From the NCBI GenBank assembly GCA_032768795.1, contig CP136494.1, positions 186,001 to 250,000 of the forward strand: a stretch of 64,000 nt of DNA. The letters run 5' to 3'. The notes beneath the pieces are model-generated. The model ran no database searches, was not told where the DNA came from, and was given only the letters and a program-made list of their open reading frames with translations. This document shows, piece after piece, positions 9,824 to 21,033 of the stretch (position 1 is its first letter; every line of letters starts with the position of its first letter). This DNA is from Tremella fuciformis. Lineage: Eukaryota; Basidiomycota; Tremellomycetes; Tremellales; Tremellaceae. A program made the translations under genes and the position numbers.

Positions 9824-10039
9824 GGGCGATTGAATGTTGTCGTCATGTCGGGAGCTGCTTCCTTGGTGGTTGAGACGACAGCGATCCCGCTCTTGGCCTC
9901 AGCGCAACATGGCTTTTGACCCTGACAAGATTGGACTCGAAAGTCTCTGACAGGCTGGACGAGAGCATGTTATGATAGTTGGAGATTCGTGAAAGAAAAC
10001 AGAGTCGAACACGTGATAAACACGTGGTCAAGTACTCGT
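9824..10039. promoter_or_regulatory. Remains of a divergent promoter between genes X and Y
   Basis: About 215 bp between the start of minus-strand gene X and the target site of element C (CTCGT, 10035-10039). With C removed, this DNA joins 21039 and reaches the ATG of plus-strand gene Y at 21045. It contains a CACGTG hexamer (10020-10025) and ends in AGTACTCGT, one instance of a motif that recurs in other intergenic regions of the window. Confidence 0.45.
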
Positions 10040-10159
10040 TGTTGAATCGCGGACGAGCTGAAGAGAGAATTTATCGTACTATCTCTATGAGTGGTGGCTA
10101 TATGTAGTTTCGTCCTACGGTGATTCCTATAACCCCGCAGTGGCGGCTAACCTTCAACA
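10040..10159 (-). repeat. 3' LTR of copia C (120 bp)
   Basis: TG...CA ends. On the minus strand it is preceded by the polypurine tract AAAGGGGAG. It matches the LTR at 20914-21033 and the 5' LTR of element D (53577-53696) with few differences. Confidence 0.9.
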
Positions 10160-10400
10160 CTCCCCTTTAGACGTCACTGCCCATCCAAGCATGTGTGCAC
10201 GCCATCGGAGTAGCCTTGCTCACTGTGCCACATTTGCCACCCATCTCATAACTCCTCATAACTCCAGTCCCTGAATGAGCGTCAACACGCCCGCTCGACT
10301 CATCGCCGCCGTCTCTCTTTCTCCTCTCTACCGTCCAGTGATCCCGGGGTGAGTCCAGTGAACTCCCGGTTCCCCCGGGTGAGGAGCAGTGTCCTAGGCC

Positions 10401-11426
10401 TCACCCGCCGGCCTGCAATGGTCTCGAGAGTCTGAGAGGCGGGATCCTATCGGTCGGGACCTCAGTTGCGAGCGGGTCAGCACCCGGGGCGAACGCGGCG
10501 GTTTCAGAGTCTTCAACAGATTCCCGCTTAGCGAAGAAGTACACGCTTAACGCAACCGGGGATCTCTCGACTCGATGCTTCCTGCCGCCTTGTTCCGGAG
10601 TATGGCTCATGCGTGAGTCTCTCTCGCCCCGCCTTCCACTACTCCCGACCCCTCTCGGTGTCGCTGATGCGCCGGTCCCGCCAAACCCTTTGTGAAGATG
10701 TCGGCCAGTTGATTGTCTGTTCTGACGTATTCCAGATCATATCTGCCGCTCTTCTTGACGTCTCGGATCTGATGCCAGTATATGTCGATGTGCTTGGTCA
10801 AACGATGGTGAGCCGGATTCTCTACCAGGGCTATGGCCGACTGGTTGTCGCACCAAATCATCACCCTTTCCGTGCTCTCCACTCCGTACTCCATCAACGC
10901 CTTCTTTACCCATTCCACGTCCTTCCAGGTCTCCGTGAGGGCATAATACTCGGCTTCGGCTGTTGATAACGCTCGACTCTTCTGCTTCTGTGTCGCCCAG
11001 CTGACAGTAGATCCTCGGAACTTGACAATGAAGCCACTCGTTGACTTTCTGTCGGACAAGTCCCCAGCGTGGTCGGCATCGCTCCATGCTTCCAGCACGG
11101 GCGTTCTCCTTTTGCCGCCAAGCTTCAATCCTAAGGTGCGTGTACCCTTCAAGTACTTCAACGCCCTTTTCCCCATCTCCCAGTGCTCTTGTGTTGGAGC
11201 GGAGCAATGTCTGGCCAGTGCGCTGACCGTGAAGGTGATATCTGGTCGCGTCGCCATTGCTGCCCACATCAAGCTCCCGACAAGCTGCTGGTATCTTGCC
11301 ACGCCTTCGTGACACGGCTCTCCGTCTGGTTGGAGGTGGACACCCGCTACCCATGGGGTAGTGACAGGCTTGGCGGTTGTCATATTGAATCGGTCAAGGA
11401 TGGTGTCGATGTAAGCCGTTTGACTG
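10401..11426 (-). pseudogene. Copia C: end of RT, RNase H and C-terminal tail
   Basis: Minus-strand frames 11383-10607 and 10610-10401 give ATRPDITFTVSALARH, WSDADHAGDLSDRKSTSG, LSTAEAEYYAL, the CDNQSAIAL segment and LADIFTKGLAG, then a tail of about 70 residues also present in element D. A frame break near 10610 separates RNase H from the tail, whereas in D they are continuous. It is cut from the rest of RT by the solo LTR at 11432. Confidence 0.85.
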
Positions 11427-11431
11427 AGATG

Positions 11432-12193
11432 TGTAAAGGTTCAGGTCAGCTGTGTTGAGAAACAGTTTACCTTCTTCCTAACATATAATAAAGCCAGCCT
11501 CTGTCTGTAAGACTGATAGCTGTGTTGGGTTCCTTCGCGATAGTCAATGTCACACAGAGCAACACTAGTAAGTAAGTCAGTTAGGGAAAGTAGGAGGGCA
11601 GAGCCCAGACTCTGAGAGAGAGGGAGAGGAATGAAGAAGAGTGGGGAGTCGGGAGTGAGAGAAGTAGGAGAAGAGGAGGTGATGATGGGTTCTCTCTCTC
11701 AGGCCTGGTTTATATACATGAAAGTCAGGCTGAGGAATCTACGGAGTACGTACGGTGTACGTACGATGTCGTGGCGCGGCTGAGAAGTACGGAAGGAGAA
11801 TCTACCACAAGAGGAAACTATTCTACGGGAGACACGGGGAGGAAACGGGTGTGGCTTAAGGGTCTGCTACGGATTGTCCAGACATCAGCCGTATTAGTGT
11901 GAGTGGAGCACGATTGTCGAATGGTGCAGGATCAGGCATGAGGGCTGAGGAACCTAGGTCGGATGGTGTGTCGGGTAAGGTCGTATTGTATCGTAGGTGG
12001 GTCCGAGGTGAGCCAGGCTGTGCTTTGGGCATCAGGCCTGAGGATGGTGGATCGGATACGGCGTTGGGTGTACTCGTAGGTATGTCGGTTGATGTCGGAT
12101 TGAATGTCGGATGAGGGGCAAAGGCAGAGGCCCTAGGGCTTTCTCCTAGTCATGTAGGGGACAGGCAGAGCGTCAGAGGGGCGGTCCACTACA
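11432..12193 (-). repeat. Solo LTR (762 bp) inside copia C RT
   Basis: On the plus strand it starts TGTAAAGG and ends CCACTACA (TGTA...TACA). AGATG flanks it on both sides (11427-11431 and 12194-12198), a perfect 5-bp target duplication, and removing it restores the RT reading of element D. A TATATAAAC box read on the minus strand near 11710 suggests minus orientation. No coding capacity; parent family not seen elsewhere in the window. Confidence 0.85.
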
Positions 12194-13358
12194 AGATGGA
12201 TGGTGCGCCCCTCCGTGTCTCGGCTGACCTTCAGTCCGAGCATAAACGCCACCTCTCCAGCATCGGTCATCTCCCATCGCCTTGCTAATTCCCTCTTGAT
12301 CTCATCAACCGTCGCCTTGTCCTTTGCTGCTACCAGCATATCGTCCATGTACACCACCAGGTACGCCATCTTGCCTCCTTTTCTCACGTACACTCCCCAG
12401 TCCTGTGCACACCGCTCGAACCCGAGCTTTGCCAGTTGCTTATCCAAAGCCTCCCACCAGGTTCGACCTGCTTGCTTCAATCCGTAAAGGGCCTTGAGCA
12501 GCTTCACGCAGTTTGCCTTCCTGTTGGTCGCTTGATAGCCAAGGGGTATCTCCATGTAGATTGGTGTTGTGAGTTCTCCATTGAGAAATGCTGAAATGAC
12601 ATCGACCTGACCTGTTGCTAGGCCATCTGTCGCCACAATGGTGAAGAATATTCGAAGTGATGTGAGGCGTGCAACGGGTGAGTAGGTCTCCTCAAAGTCT
12701 TGTCCAGGGACCTGCGAGTATCCTTTGGCGACAATCCGAGCCTTGTGCTTGATGATCGCTCCGTCCTGATCTCGCTTTGTCTTGAACACCCATTTGCACC
12801 CTACTATCCTTCTGCCCTCGGGCAACACCGCTTCTTCCCATGTCCCAGCTTTCTCAATCACGCGCAGCTCTGCGCTCACCGCCTCTTCCCACTGTTTCTT
12901 GAGGGGTGACGCCATGGCCTGCTCATACATCTTTGGATCATCGTCCAATGCTGCCGTTGCTGACAGCATCCAGCCAAATATCTCGTCATTGCTTGCAATG
13001 TTGACCTCGCCATCGGCAATCATTACTCGTGGCGCCCGGACTCTTTCACTGCGTCGAGGTTGGAATGGTACTGGCTCCGCAGGCACCGGTGCAGGTTGGT
13101 CTGCCTGAGCATCCTCTTGCCCGGCTCCCCCTTCCTCTGCTACCGCCTCGGGCTCTGCCCTCTCTTCCACCTCCTCGGTGACTTGCTCCCCTGAGCTTGG
13201 CTGATCGTCCAAGGATTCTATCGGTACCGGCACTTGCTCGACTTGCTCGGTTACCTCTTCTCTTGCAGGTGGATTGACGTCGGCTTGACTTGTTGTAAGT
13301 AACGTCCCGGCTGAAGATCACCTTTTGCGTGAGTGGAAGCCATATTGCCCATCCACTT
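12194..13358 (-). pseudogene. Copia C: linker and N-terminal RT
   Basis: Frame 13233-12133 reads the Pro/Glu-rich linker and the RT start (GCKWVFKTKRDQDG, KARIVAKGYSQVPGQDF, DVISAFLNGEL, VYMDDMLVAAKD). It remains open where element D carries a 5-bp frameshifting duplication, so C preserves the ancestral frame here. It runs into the solo LTR and ends there in unrelated residues. Upstream it is cut by element B at 13359-13363 (TSD GTTCC). Confidence 0.85.
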
Positions 13359-13363
13359 GTTCC

Positions 13364-13681
13364 CGACGGAATCTTAGCTCTGAGGCAATGGGATTCCGGT
13401 CACCTGTTGCCCGCTCAGCACTTGCTATGAGTGATGCATTCGGACTTACCTGTTGCCCGCTCAGCACTTGCTATGAGTGATGAGGAGGGCAACAGGCGGC
13501 GGCATTCTACAAGGTCGTCGAGGGTGTCGGCGTTATATGCGGAGTTATCGTTGTGGCAGCTTCCCCTGCCTCGTCGAGGATGAACCTCGTCGAGGCACAA
13601 CCTCGTCGAGGATGTGTGTGCCTCGACGAGGCTACTCGAGGCTGAGTCAAGCTCATGTGAGCGTACTACCTATTTCCGTCG
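13364..13681 (-). repeat. 3' LTR of copia B
   Basis: 318 bp with CGACGG...CCGTCG ends, downstream of the RNase H end of B on the minus strand. Confidence 0.95.
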
Positions 13682-13700
13682 CCTCCCCTCGCGAGCATGT

Positions 13701-16700
13701 CTATTGACTCTGCTGCTCTGCTTCTCCTTGTCTTCCCAAGCCCAGTAGCTGCCGAAGCTGTCTCGTCTTCTCGGCCGAAAGGTTCTTGGTCAGGATGTCG
13801 GCTCGGTTGCTGTCCGTTGGTGTGTATTTGAGCTCAAGCAGTCCACCAGCTTGATGCTCTCGTATCCACTGGGCTCGCATGTCGAATGCTTTGTTCAGCT
13901 TGAACCCGTGTTGATGTTTGGCCAGTTGAATGGCTCCATTGTTGTCGTTGTAGATGGGCACTGCCCCATCTATACCGAGGTCGAGGTCGTTCAATAATTG
14001 CCTGAGCCATATTGCCTCTTTGCCCGCTTCTGTTGATGCTAGGAGTTCGGCCTGTGTCGTCGAGAGTGCGACTGTCGGTTGTCGCCTGCTTTTCCATGAC
14101 ACAATGCCCCCGTATGTATTGAAGACGTAGCCGGTTGTAGATCGACGTGTGTCGAGACATCCACCCCAGTCTGCGTCTGCCCAGCCTAGCAGTGCTCTTC
14201 TTCCTGCATGTGCGTCAAAGGTGAGTGCGAGATCTGATGTTCCTCGCAGGTACCTTAATAGGTGCTTTGCGGCCCTCCAATGTGCGAGTGACCATTTGCT
14301 GATGAAGCGACAGAGCAGTGATGCTGCGTAGGCGATGTCGGGTCGGGTGATCGTGGCAATATAGAGGATTGACCCGGCGAGTGCTGGAAATGGTTTATCT
14401 CGAGCCTCGTCGACCTCCTTTGGCGTAGCCTCGACGAGCTTTGCGTCAGGCAAGATTGTCTTGCAGGCTTTGCCGGGTTCACCGAAGCGTTGAAGAACTG
14501 CCTCGATGTAGTGCTCTTGTGACAGGTACATCTTCTTGTTTGACCTATCTCGGTAGATGTTGATACCGAGGAAGTAAGAGACCGGTCCTTGGTCCTTGCA
14601 CTCGAGTTCCTTGTTGATCTTCCGTTTGATCTCGTCAATTGTTGATCGATCGTTGCCGGCTATGAGCATGTCGTCAACGTGGACTGAGATCATGCACCGC
14701 TTGTGTCCTTGTCGCAGCGAGTAGATGCATGGATCCGCTAGGGTCGGTTTGAAGCCTAGCTCCCGTAGGAACTCGTCGAGGCGCTTGTTGAACAAGTGCG
14801 GTGATTGTCGGAGACCGTATAGTGATTTCCGGAGGTGCAGAACGTGTCCGGCGGCGATGTCGCTGCCTTCTGGTGGCTCGATGAAGATGTCCTTGTCGAT
14901 GTTGGCCTTGAGGAATGCTCCAATGATATCTATTTGGTCGCATTCCCAGTCGAGGTAGTTGACGATGGAGAGGAACAGGCGGAATGATGACTTGTGGGTG
15001 ACCGAAGCAAAGAGTTCGTCGAAGTCTCGTCCCGAGACTTGTTGAAATCCTCTCACAACGAATCTGGCCTTGTGCTGACTCGCTTTGCCCGTGTCCCCGT
15101 CGATCTTGCGGGTGAATACCCATTTGCCTGTAAGAGTGCGGTGATTCTCCTTGGGAACCATCTCCCACACTCCGTACTTCTCCATCTTTCCCATCTCCTC
15201 GTCCATGGCCGATTTCCAATCCTCCCAGTCTGCGGCTCGACGAGCTTCGGTGTACGACTGGGGGTTGTTGAGTGACTGGGCTGATAACGCGTGCTCTATG
15301 GCTACTCGGTTATAGTCCATGTCGATGTCGTGCAGAGGGTGATGACTAGGTTCTTGGCCTGCTAGTCTCCCCGACCGTCTTGGCTCATCTGCATTGGCCG
15401 CTGTGAGCTCGTTTAGTCGACGATCGGGATCCTCTGGTCCGTCGTCGGGATTCGGTTCCGGGCTCGGTGCATCCTCTCGGATGTACTCATTGACCCAGCC
15501 TCTTCCTTGCCTGGGTACGGCTTGGGGAGGTATGTCGTCCATCTCTTCCCCTTGTTCCTCTTCTTCTGGTGCCTCCCCTGCCTCGACTATCTCGTTCAGC
15601 TCGATGGATGTATCGTCATCCTCGTCGAGGCTCGTCGATGGTTGTCGAGGTCCAGGTTGAGGCGGCTCCAGGATCTGTCGTGGTTCATCTGAACTGGGCG
15701 TTGTCTTCCTGCCCGTGATGAATGTGACGTCTCGGCTTGCGATGACCCTGTTGGATTGGGTCAGCACCTTGTAGCCCCAGCTCCCTTCTGTGTACCCCAG
15801 CAGTCGACCGCATTGTCCCCGCTCGTCAAGCTTCGATGCGGGGTTCACAACTCGATAGATGCAGTGATGGCCGAATGGCTGCATCCCCTGGTACTGCAGG
15901 TCGATGTCGTGGTTTGGTCGGAAGAGCGTTATCGGGATTTTCGCGTGGGAGCCTGGTAGCCTGTTCCGAGTGAAGACTACATATCGCAGTGCATCTACCC
16001 AGAACTGGGTTGGCAAGTTCGAGTCCGCAAGACATGTCCGGATGTCATTGAGGATGGTGAGATGGACGCGCTCGACTCGACTGTTTTGGTTGTGTGCGTC
16101 GGTCGGCGTAAGGGTGTGCTCAATTCCCTTGCTTTTGCACCAGTGGCTGAATTCCTTGCTCGTGAATTCGCCTCCTTGGTCTGAGCGGATGGTCTTGACT
16201 GTTCGATCAAGCTGATTCTCTGCCAACTTGATATAGTCTTGCAGTGCTTCGGCTGCATCCGACTTCTTCTTGAGTGGTATGGCCTGCACGTATTTGCTGT
16301 GGTCGTCATAGCACGTGAGGAAGTATTGGAAGCCTTCTCTCGACTGGACGGTCGCTGGTCCCCATAGATCGACTGATACCTCGACGAGGGGCTTGCTGGC
16401 TCGACGAGGGTTAGGTAGAGATGCCGAGCGCGTTGCCTTCCCTTTCAGGCAATCCATGCATTCGACTCTCCGAAATGACCCTGTCCACTTTGCGCCTAGC
16501 TTCCCCTCTTTCCCGAGCTCCCACACCTTCCTCATGTTCGAGTGACCTAGACGTTTGTGCCAGGTGAGGAGGCGAGTGTCTTCGGCTTCAGTGTTTTCTA
16601 TTGCCTGAAGTGCTCGGTGAATGCGCGAGGTGGTGCGTACCGGTGTGTCGTCTACAACCCATAGGTTGCCAAGTTTCTTTCCCCAGAGGATGACCTTCCC

Positions 16701-17993
16701 TTTCTCGACCAATGTAGCCGAGTCCTTTGAGAAGCGCCAGTGTGTCCCTGTGTACGGACCGAGGCGCTGTGTTGAGAGGAGGTTGTGCGAGAATGATGGA
16801 ACGTAGAGGGCGTTGTTGTACCATACGTTGTTGAAGGTGAGGCGGCCGGAGTGTGTAGCTTCGACAATCGATCCGTCTCCAATTTGGATCTTGACGGCCT
16901 TGTCGAGTTTGGTGAGATGTGAGAGAAGGTGCTTGTCCTTGATGAATGGACTGGTGGCACCGCTGTCGATGATGATGGAGGTGGATGGGAGGTTGTCGTT
17001 GGCGTGTAGTGCAATCTCCGTCGCATAATAGCCTTCCTCCTTTGTCTCCCTCGACGAGCCTCTCTTGTTCTCACTCGATGAGTCATCCCCTGACTCCATC
17101 TGCTCTCTTGCCTTCTTCGCTTGTCCTCCCTGCTTCCTTCCCTTGGCTGCTTCCCTGGCCGACCTTTGCTCCTGGATGTGCTTCGGCACTCCAATCACTT
17201 TCCAGCACTCATCTGTGGAGTGCCTCCCCTGATCCGGATGGTGGATGCATCTCATGCTTGCCGGTTTCTGCAGAGATTTGCTGAGCATCCCCATCTCGTT
17301 TACGCTCTCGCCCTTTTGTTGACGTCTGCGATGTTCATCGGCGACCCTATCGATAACCTCGTCGAGGTGGATCTTGTTCGACGAGGTCCCTGAGTAGAAG
17401 GTCGATGCGAGGAGGCCGTATGAGGACGGTAGGCGACGGATGGCGGCGTATGCGCCAATCTGGTTGGCGAATTGCTCAAGGGTGAGCTTGGAAGTGATGG
17501 CGGAGGAGGTGATTTCGGCCAGTTGCGACCGGATAGCTGTGAGATGAGGTTCGGGGTCCTCATTCTCTGGGATGGTCTCGCCAAATATCGATGACCATAA
17601 TTCGGCTAGGCGAGATCCGTTGTCGGCCCCATATGTGGTGACCAGATGATCGTAGAGCCCCTTCGGTTGAGGATTCTCGAAGTCGATCAGGTTCGAGGGA
17701 AGCTTGTTTTGGACAGTCTCTGTCAGACTGCCGTAGAGAGTGGAGAGGGCGGTGGACTGCTCCTTCTCATGCTCGTATAGAGCAACTGCTCTCTTTGATG
17801 TCTCGGCTGCTGTCGCCGGACTTGACACTGGATATCGAGCCTCGACGAGTGCCCGAATCGCTGACGCGTCCTTGGTGATGTGGGGTACGAGACCGGCGGA
17901 TCCGAGGACGACTCGAATCTCGCGCACCCACTGGGCGTAGTTGTTGCGCCCGTTGAGCTTGCGCTCCTCTTTCACCGTCTGCACAGATGGCAT
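13701..17993 (-). CDS. Copia B gag-pol polyprotein
   Basis: 1430 codons, same domain order and motifs as the A polyprotein: IDSGATSPF, WHKRLGHSN, DLWGP, SDQGGEF, RVERVH, HVDDML, WADADWGG, RADILTK. I count about eight replacements against A (for example D17N, S96N, K-to-M before CIHH, R-to-W in the VILRGKK segment, K-to-E in the linker), none at a catalytic residue I can identify. An intact frame and identical LTRs suggest recent mobility. Confidence 0.95.
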   Translation of the reverse strand: MPSVQTVKEERKLNGRNNYAQWVREIRVVLGSAGLVPHITKDASAIRALVEARYPVSSPATAAETSKRAVALYEHEKEQSTALSTLYGSLTETVQNKLPSNLIDFENPQPKGLYDHLVTTYGADNGSRLAELWSSIFGETIPENEDPEPHLTAIRSQLAEITSSAITSKLTLEQFANQIGAYAAIRRLPSSYGLLASTFYSGTSSNKIHLDEVIDRVADEHRRRQQKGESVNEMGMLSKSLQKPASMRCIHHPDQGRHSTDECWKVIGVPKHIQEQRSAREAAKGRKQGGQAKKAREQMESGDDSSSENKRGSSRETKEEGYYATEIALHANDNLPSTSIIIDSGATSPFIKDKHLLSHLTKLDKAVKIQIGDGSIVEATHSGRLTFNNVWYNNALYVPSFSHNLLSTQRLGPYTGTHWRFSKDSATLVEKGKVILWGKKLGNLWVVDDTPVRTTSRIHRALQAIENTEAEDTRLLTWHKRLGHSNMRKVWELGKEGKLGAKWTGSFRRVECMDCLKGKATRSASLPNPRRASKPLVEVSVDLWGPATVQSREGFQYFLTCYDDHSKYVQAIPLKKKSDAAEALQDYIKLAENQLDRTVKTIRSDQGGEFTSKEFSHWCKSKGIEHTLTPTDAHNQNSRVERVHLTILNDIRTCLADSNLPTQFWVDALRYVVFTRNRLPGSHAKIPITLFRPNHDIDLQYQGMQPFGHHCIYRVVNPASKLDERGQCGRLLGYTEGSWGYKVLTQSNRVIASRDVTFITGRKTTPSSDEPRQILEPPQPGPRQPSTSLDEDDDTSIELNEIVEAGEAPEEEEQGEEMDDIPPQAVPRQGRGWVNEYIREDAPSPEPNPDDGPEDPDRRLNELTAANADEPRRSGRLAGQEPSHHPLHDIDMDYNRVAIEHALSAQSLNNPQSYTEARRAADWEDWKSAMDEEMGKMEKYGVWEMVPKENHRTLTGKWVFTRKIDGDTGKASQHKARFVVRGFQQVSGRDFDELFASVTHKSSFRLFLSIVNYLDWECDQIDIIGAFLKANIDKDIFIEPPEGSDIAAGHVLHLRKSLYGLRQSPHLFNKRLDEFLRELGFKPTLADPCIYSLRQGHKRCMISVHVDDMLIAGNDRSTIDEIKRKINKELECKDQGPVSYFLGINIYRDRSNKKMYLSQEHYIEAVLQRFGEPGKACKTILPDAKLVEATPKEVDEARDKPFPALAGSILYIATITRPDIAYAASLLCRFISKWSLAHWRAAKHLLRYLRGTSDLALTFDAHAGRRALLGWADADWGGCLDTRRSTTGYVFNTYGGIVSWKSRRQPTVALSTTQAELLASTEAGKEAIWLRQLLNDLDLGIDGAVPIYNDNNGAIQLAKHQHGFKLNKAFDMRAQWIREHQAGGLLELKYTPTDSNRADILTKNLSAEKTRQLRQLLGLGRQGEAEQQSQ

Positions 17994-18090
17994 GACGGAG
18001 GACCACTTCGAGGCTGGCGGTGCGTAGGCAAGGTCGACGAGTTTGTTGACGCGTTCTATCTACCGCGACTTGTCGAACGAGACGTTACCA

Positions 18091-18408
18091 CGACGGAATC
18101 TTAGCTCTGAGGCAATGGGATTCCGGTCACCTGTTGCCCGCTCAGCACTTGCTATGAGTGATGCATTCGGACTTACCTGTTGCCCGCTCAGCACTTGCTA
18201 TGAGTGATGAGGAGGGCAACAGGCGGCGGCATTCTACAAGGTCGTCGAGGGTGTCGGCGTTATATGCGGAGTTATCGTTGTGGCAGCTTCCCCTGCCTCG
18301 TCGAGGATGAACCTCGTCGAGGCACAACCTCGTCGAGGATGTGTGTGCCTCGACGAGGCTACTCGAGGCTGAGTCAAGCTCATGTGAGCGTACTACCTAT
18401 TTCCGTCG
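18091..18408 (-). repeat. 5' LTR of copia B
   Basis: 318 bp. On the minus strand it is followed by the TGGTAACGT primer-binding site. It carries the same internal 34-bp duplication and CCTCGWCGAGG cluster as the A LTRs. Confidence 0.95.
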
Positions 18409-18413
18409 GTTCC

Positions 18414-19618
18414 CGCTGGCAATCCCACCAGTCGTCCCTTCTCCGCTCTTGCCTGTGTCATATCCCCTTTCTCTCTGTTGGCATCTGGGATTCTTACCCA
18501 TGCCTCGCACCCAAAAGGATGTACGTCCTCCATGCTTGGTTTGCGCTTCCACAGCACTTCCCAGGGCGTCTTCCCGTCCGAGCCTACTCTTGTCCTCATG
18601 AGCATGGCTTCCGTCCACTTCATTGCAAACACCCAATGTTCTCCTCCCATCTTTGCCCCAATGAGATTTGCAGCTATCATCTCCTTCACCGTCCTGTTCA
18701 TCCTCTCTGCTACTCTGTTGAGCTGAGGCGTGTACGCCGGGGTGATCTGGTGTACCAGACCTTTCTCCTGCGTCCATCTATCCCACCTCTCTCCCAAGTA
18801 CTCCCCTCCGCCATCAGTCCTGATGACTTTGATTGTCGTACAGAGGGCGTTCTCGAGGAGGGCGATGCACTTCTGCAAGTGCCCAAGTACCTCGCTCTTC
18901 TTCTCCATTGCTCGGAGCAGAGTGATCTGGGTGAAGTCGTCTATGATTGTAACATAGTACCGCATGCCGCTTGTGCTTGGCCTCACTGGGCCAGCCAAGT
19001 CGGAGTGAACAATCTCCAATGGTGTTTTGCCTCTGATGGACACGTCGTTGAATGTGAGTCGGGTCGCTTTACTGATTTGGCAGCTCTTGCAGTCGCTTGT
19101 CTTGAACTCGAGGCCTCCCGTGATGGTGAGTCCAATTACTCTCTCATCCCGTGCCAAATCCTTGATGGTGGTCACTCCCAAGTGCCCCAGCGCCTCATGC
19201 CACTCCTTCAACGTTCTTCCTCTCGTTGCCGCCATCACCAGTCCTCTCGTACTTTCTCCTTGCTGACTCCCTTTAGCTCCCCTGCCCCGCGGTAGCTCTA
19301 TCGTCCACAAGCCTCCCCTATGGGTGAACTCGACAGTGACACCATGCTCGATGTGTGTCATCCCGGCTCGACTTGCTTCAATGTTGAACTTCCAGCCCCG
19401 CTTAGCCAAAGTTGGCATTGAGAGTAGGTTGAGTCGTCCATTTGGTAGATAGTACACCTCTTTGAGAGTGAATGGTACCCTTTTGTTGATGGTTGTGACA
19501 AAGGAACCTGACTGATCTGCAGTCATCACAGTGTTTCTGCCAATCCGATATGGGGTTGTGAGGTTGGTCATGTCGGAGAGTAGGCTTTGGTAGTGAGTGA
19601 GGTGATGAGTAGCGCCAG
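18414..19618 (-). pseudogene. Copia C: protease end and integrase
   Basis: Frame 19688-18393 gives GATHHLTHYQSLLSDM, KEWHEALGHLGVTTI, CKSCQISKATRL, HSDLAGPVRPS, RTDGGGEYLGERW and LNRVAERMNR, which are the GAG-pre-integrase motif and the DDE integrase core. It begins at the 140-bp insert and ends in LVGLPAGT where element B is inserted. Compared with D there are a 6-bp deletion near 19545 and scattered substitutions. Confidence 0.85.
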
Positions 19619-19758
19619 TATAACAATGGTCATGGTCAAGGTCTTTCAAGGTGAGGAATAATATCCCAAAAGGATATTTGCGCCCCAAGTTCTGGTTAAT
19701 CCCTAACCTGAAATCGGTTTATCAAGGGTACCTTGGACATGTCATGCCCATCATGACA
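19619..19758. repeat. 140-bp insert with 5-bp target duplication
   Basis: Separates the protease residues L-N-S-G from A-T-H-H of copia C. GCCAG flanks it on both sides (19614-19618, 19759-19763). Read on the minus strand it starts TGTCATGATGG and ends CCATTGTTATA, matching its inverted complement at 8 of 11 positions. It could be a short solo LTR with a mutated CA end or a MITE; it has no coding capacity. Confidence 0.7.
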
Positions 19759-20859
19759 GCCAGAGTTGAGGATCCAGAGTGCATGGCCATTCTCAGTAGC
19801 AGCTCCTACAGCGGGTCGCCCCACATGCAGTGCTGGTGCTACTCCAGCCAATCCCTCGTACTCCCTGCTCACTCCCACCATCTTCTCCGCTGCATTTGCT
19901 TCTCCTTTCTTCTCTCCGTCCTTTCTAGACCAACAGTCCTCAGCCTTGTGCCCTTGCTTCCCGCAAGTAAAGCACCTTCCAGGGAACTTTCCTTTAGTTC
20001 TCTCGCCATCTCCTCTAGAGTTGGGTTGACGTCTGCCGCCACCCTGAGGGCCTCCTTGTTGGCCTCTCCCAAAGCGTCGACCTCGTTCCCTGCCATTGCC
20101 TCTGTAGGGCTGGCCCCCAACAGCCAGTGCCATTGCCTCTGCTGTTGCTGAACGGGTGTCGGATATTGCTTTTCTCTTTTCTTCGATGAGGTAGATGCGT
20201 CGCAGGGATGTAAACCGTTGCTGATTCTCCGGGAGACTGAAAAACTGTGAGCGAATTGGGTGTAGGTGATAGGGAAGGGTCTCGATGAATGCCGCACACC
20301 GGGACTTGTCGTCCTTGAGTTCTGGTATGCCGGCTGCTGCCCCTCGTTCTGCTATCCCTCCGAACTTCTCCAAATGCTCCTTCATGTCTCCTTCCTCAGT
20401 CAGGAAGAGCGTCCCAAGCTCTCTCCTAATCTCCTGCTTGTTTTCTGCCGACTCAAGTGGGTGAATCTCAATTAAGAGCTCCCACATCTGGAACGCTGTC
20501 GTGCAGTCGAGGAGATCCAGCCGATAAGTCGTACTGACAAACCGTCTGATCTGCCCCATGGCGCGCTGATTCTTGGATCGCCAATCCAGGAGTTCTCTCC
20601 TCTTCTGGTCTGCCCCTATCCCCAAGGCTGGCTTCAATTCTGTGCCGCTCGTAGTCGTAGTCCCCATACTACTGACGTCAGGGGTGGGTTCTCGTGCTTC
20701 GTCCACTGGCTCTGGCAGGTAGCCCAATGCTACGTCGTAACAACCGACCAAGTTGAACCAGTCGATCATGGCATTGCGCCACTCAAAGTAGTTGCCTAAT
20801 CCCTTCAAGGTAGGGATGCTCATGGCAGTGCTGTTGACAGTGGTCTCGGTGGTCAACAT
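19759..20859 (-). pseudogene. Copia C: gag with zinc knuckle and start of protease
   Basis: First in-frame ATG at 20859. Gag reads MSIPTLKGLGNYFEWRNAM, DLLDCTTAFQMWELLIEI, then a basic Gly/Arg-rich stretch and the CCHC knuckle CFTCGKQGHKAEDC. It ends in HALWILNSG, where the catalytic Asp of the protease has become Asn, next to the 140-bp insert. Gag itself appears intact. Confidence 0.85.
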
Positions 20860-20913
20860 GATGGTGGTTGTTGTGCTCAGAGTTGCCTCTTTAGATATAT
20901 CTGATTCCAAATC

Positions 20914-21033
20914 TGTTGAATCGCGGACGAGCTGAAGAGAGAATTTATCGTACTATCTCTATGAGTGGTGGCTATATGTAGTTTCGTCCTACGGTGATTC
21001 CTATAACCCCGCAGTGGCGGCTAACCTTCAACA
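20914..21033 (-). repeat. 5' LTR of copia C (120 bp)
   Basis: TG...CA ends; followed outward by CTCGT, the right copy of the target duplication. Confidence 0.9.

Larger units (their letters stand above)
13364..18408 (-). mobile_element. Intact Ty1/copia retrotransposon B (nested in C)
   Basis: 5045 bp, same family as A, minus orientation. LTRs are 13364-13681 and 18091-18408, identical by eye. The target duplication GTTCC lies at 13359-13363 and 18409-18413. B's LTRs differ from A's at one base (CCTCATC versus CTTCATC context near the internal repeat). Inserted into the integrase/linker region of element C, so B is younger than C. Confidence 0.95.
10040..21033 (-). mobile_element. Ty1/copia element C (nested, defective)
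   Basis: Bounded by 120-bp LTRs (10040-10159 and 20914-21033; TGTTGAA... inward) and a perfect 5-bp target duplication CTCGT (10035-10039, 21034-21038). Without its nested inserts it would be about 5.0 kb; same family as D at 53.6 kb. It carries three secondary insertions: the whole element B (13364-18408), a 762-bp solo LTR (11432-12193) and a 140-bp insert (19619-19758). The protease Asp codon is Asn (ILNSG instead of ILDSG). It cannot make its own polyprotein. Confidence 0.92.

Noticed and set aside
11899..12114. 71-codon frame inside the 762-bp insert of element C
   Set aside because: The insert has LTR ends and a perfect target duplication; the frame is short and low complexity.
18204..19295. 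363-codon plus-strand frame over copia C (and its counterpart 55179-56195 minus in D)
   Set aside because: Antisense to clear integrase coding sequence and starting inside a B LTR; the translation has no family features.
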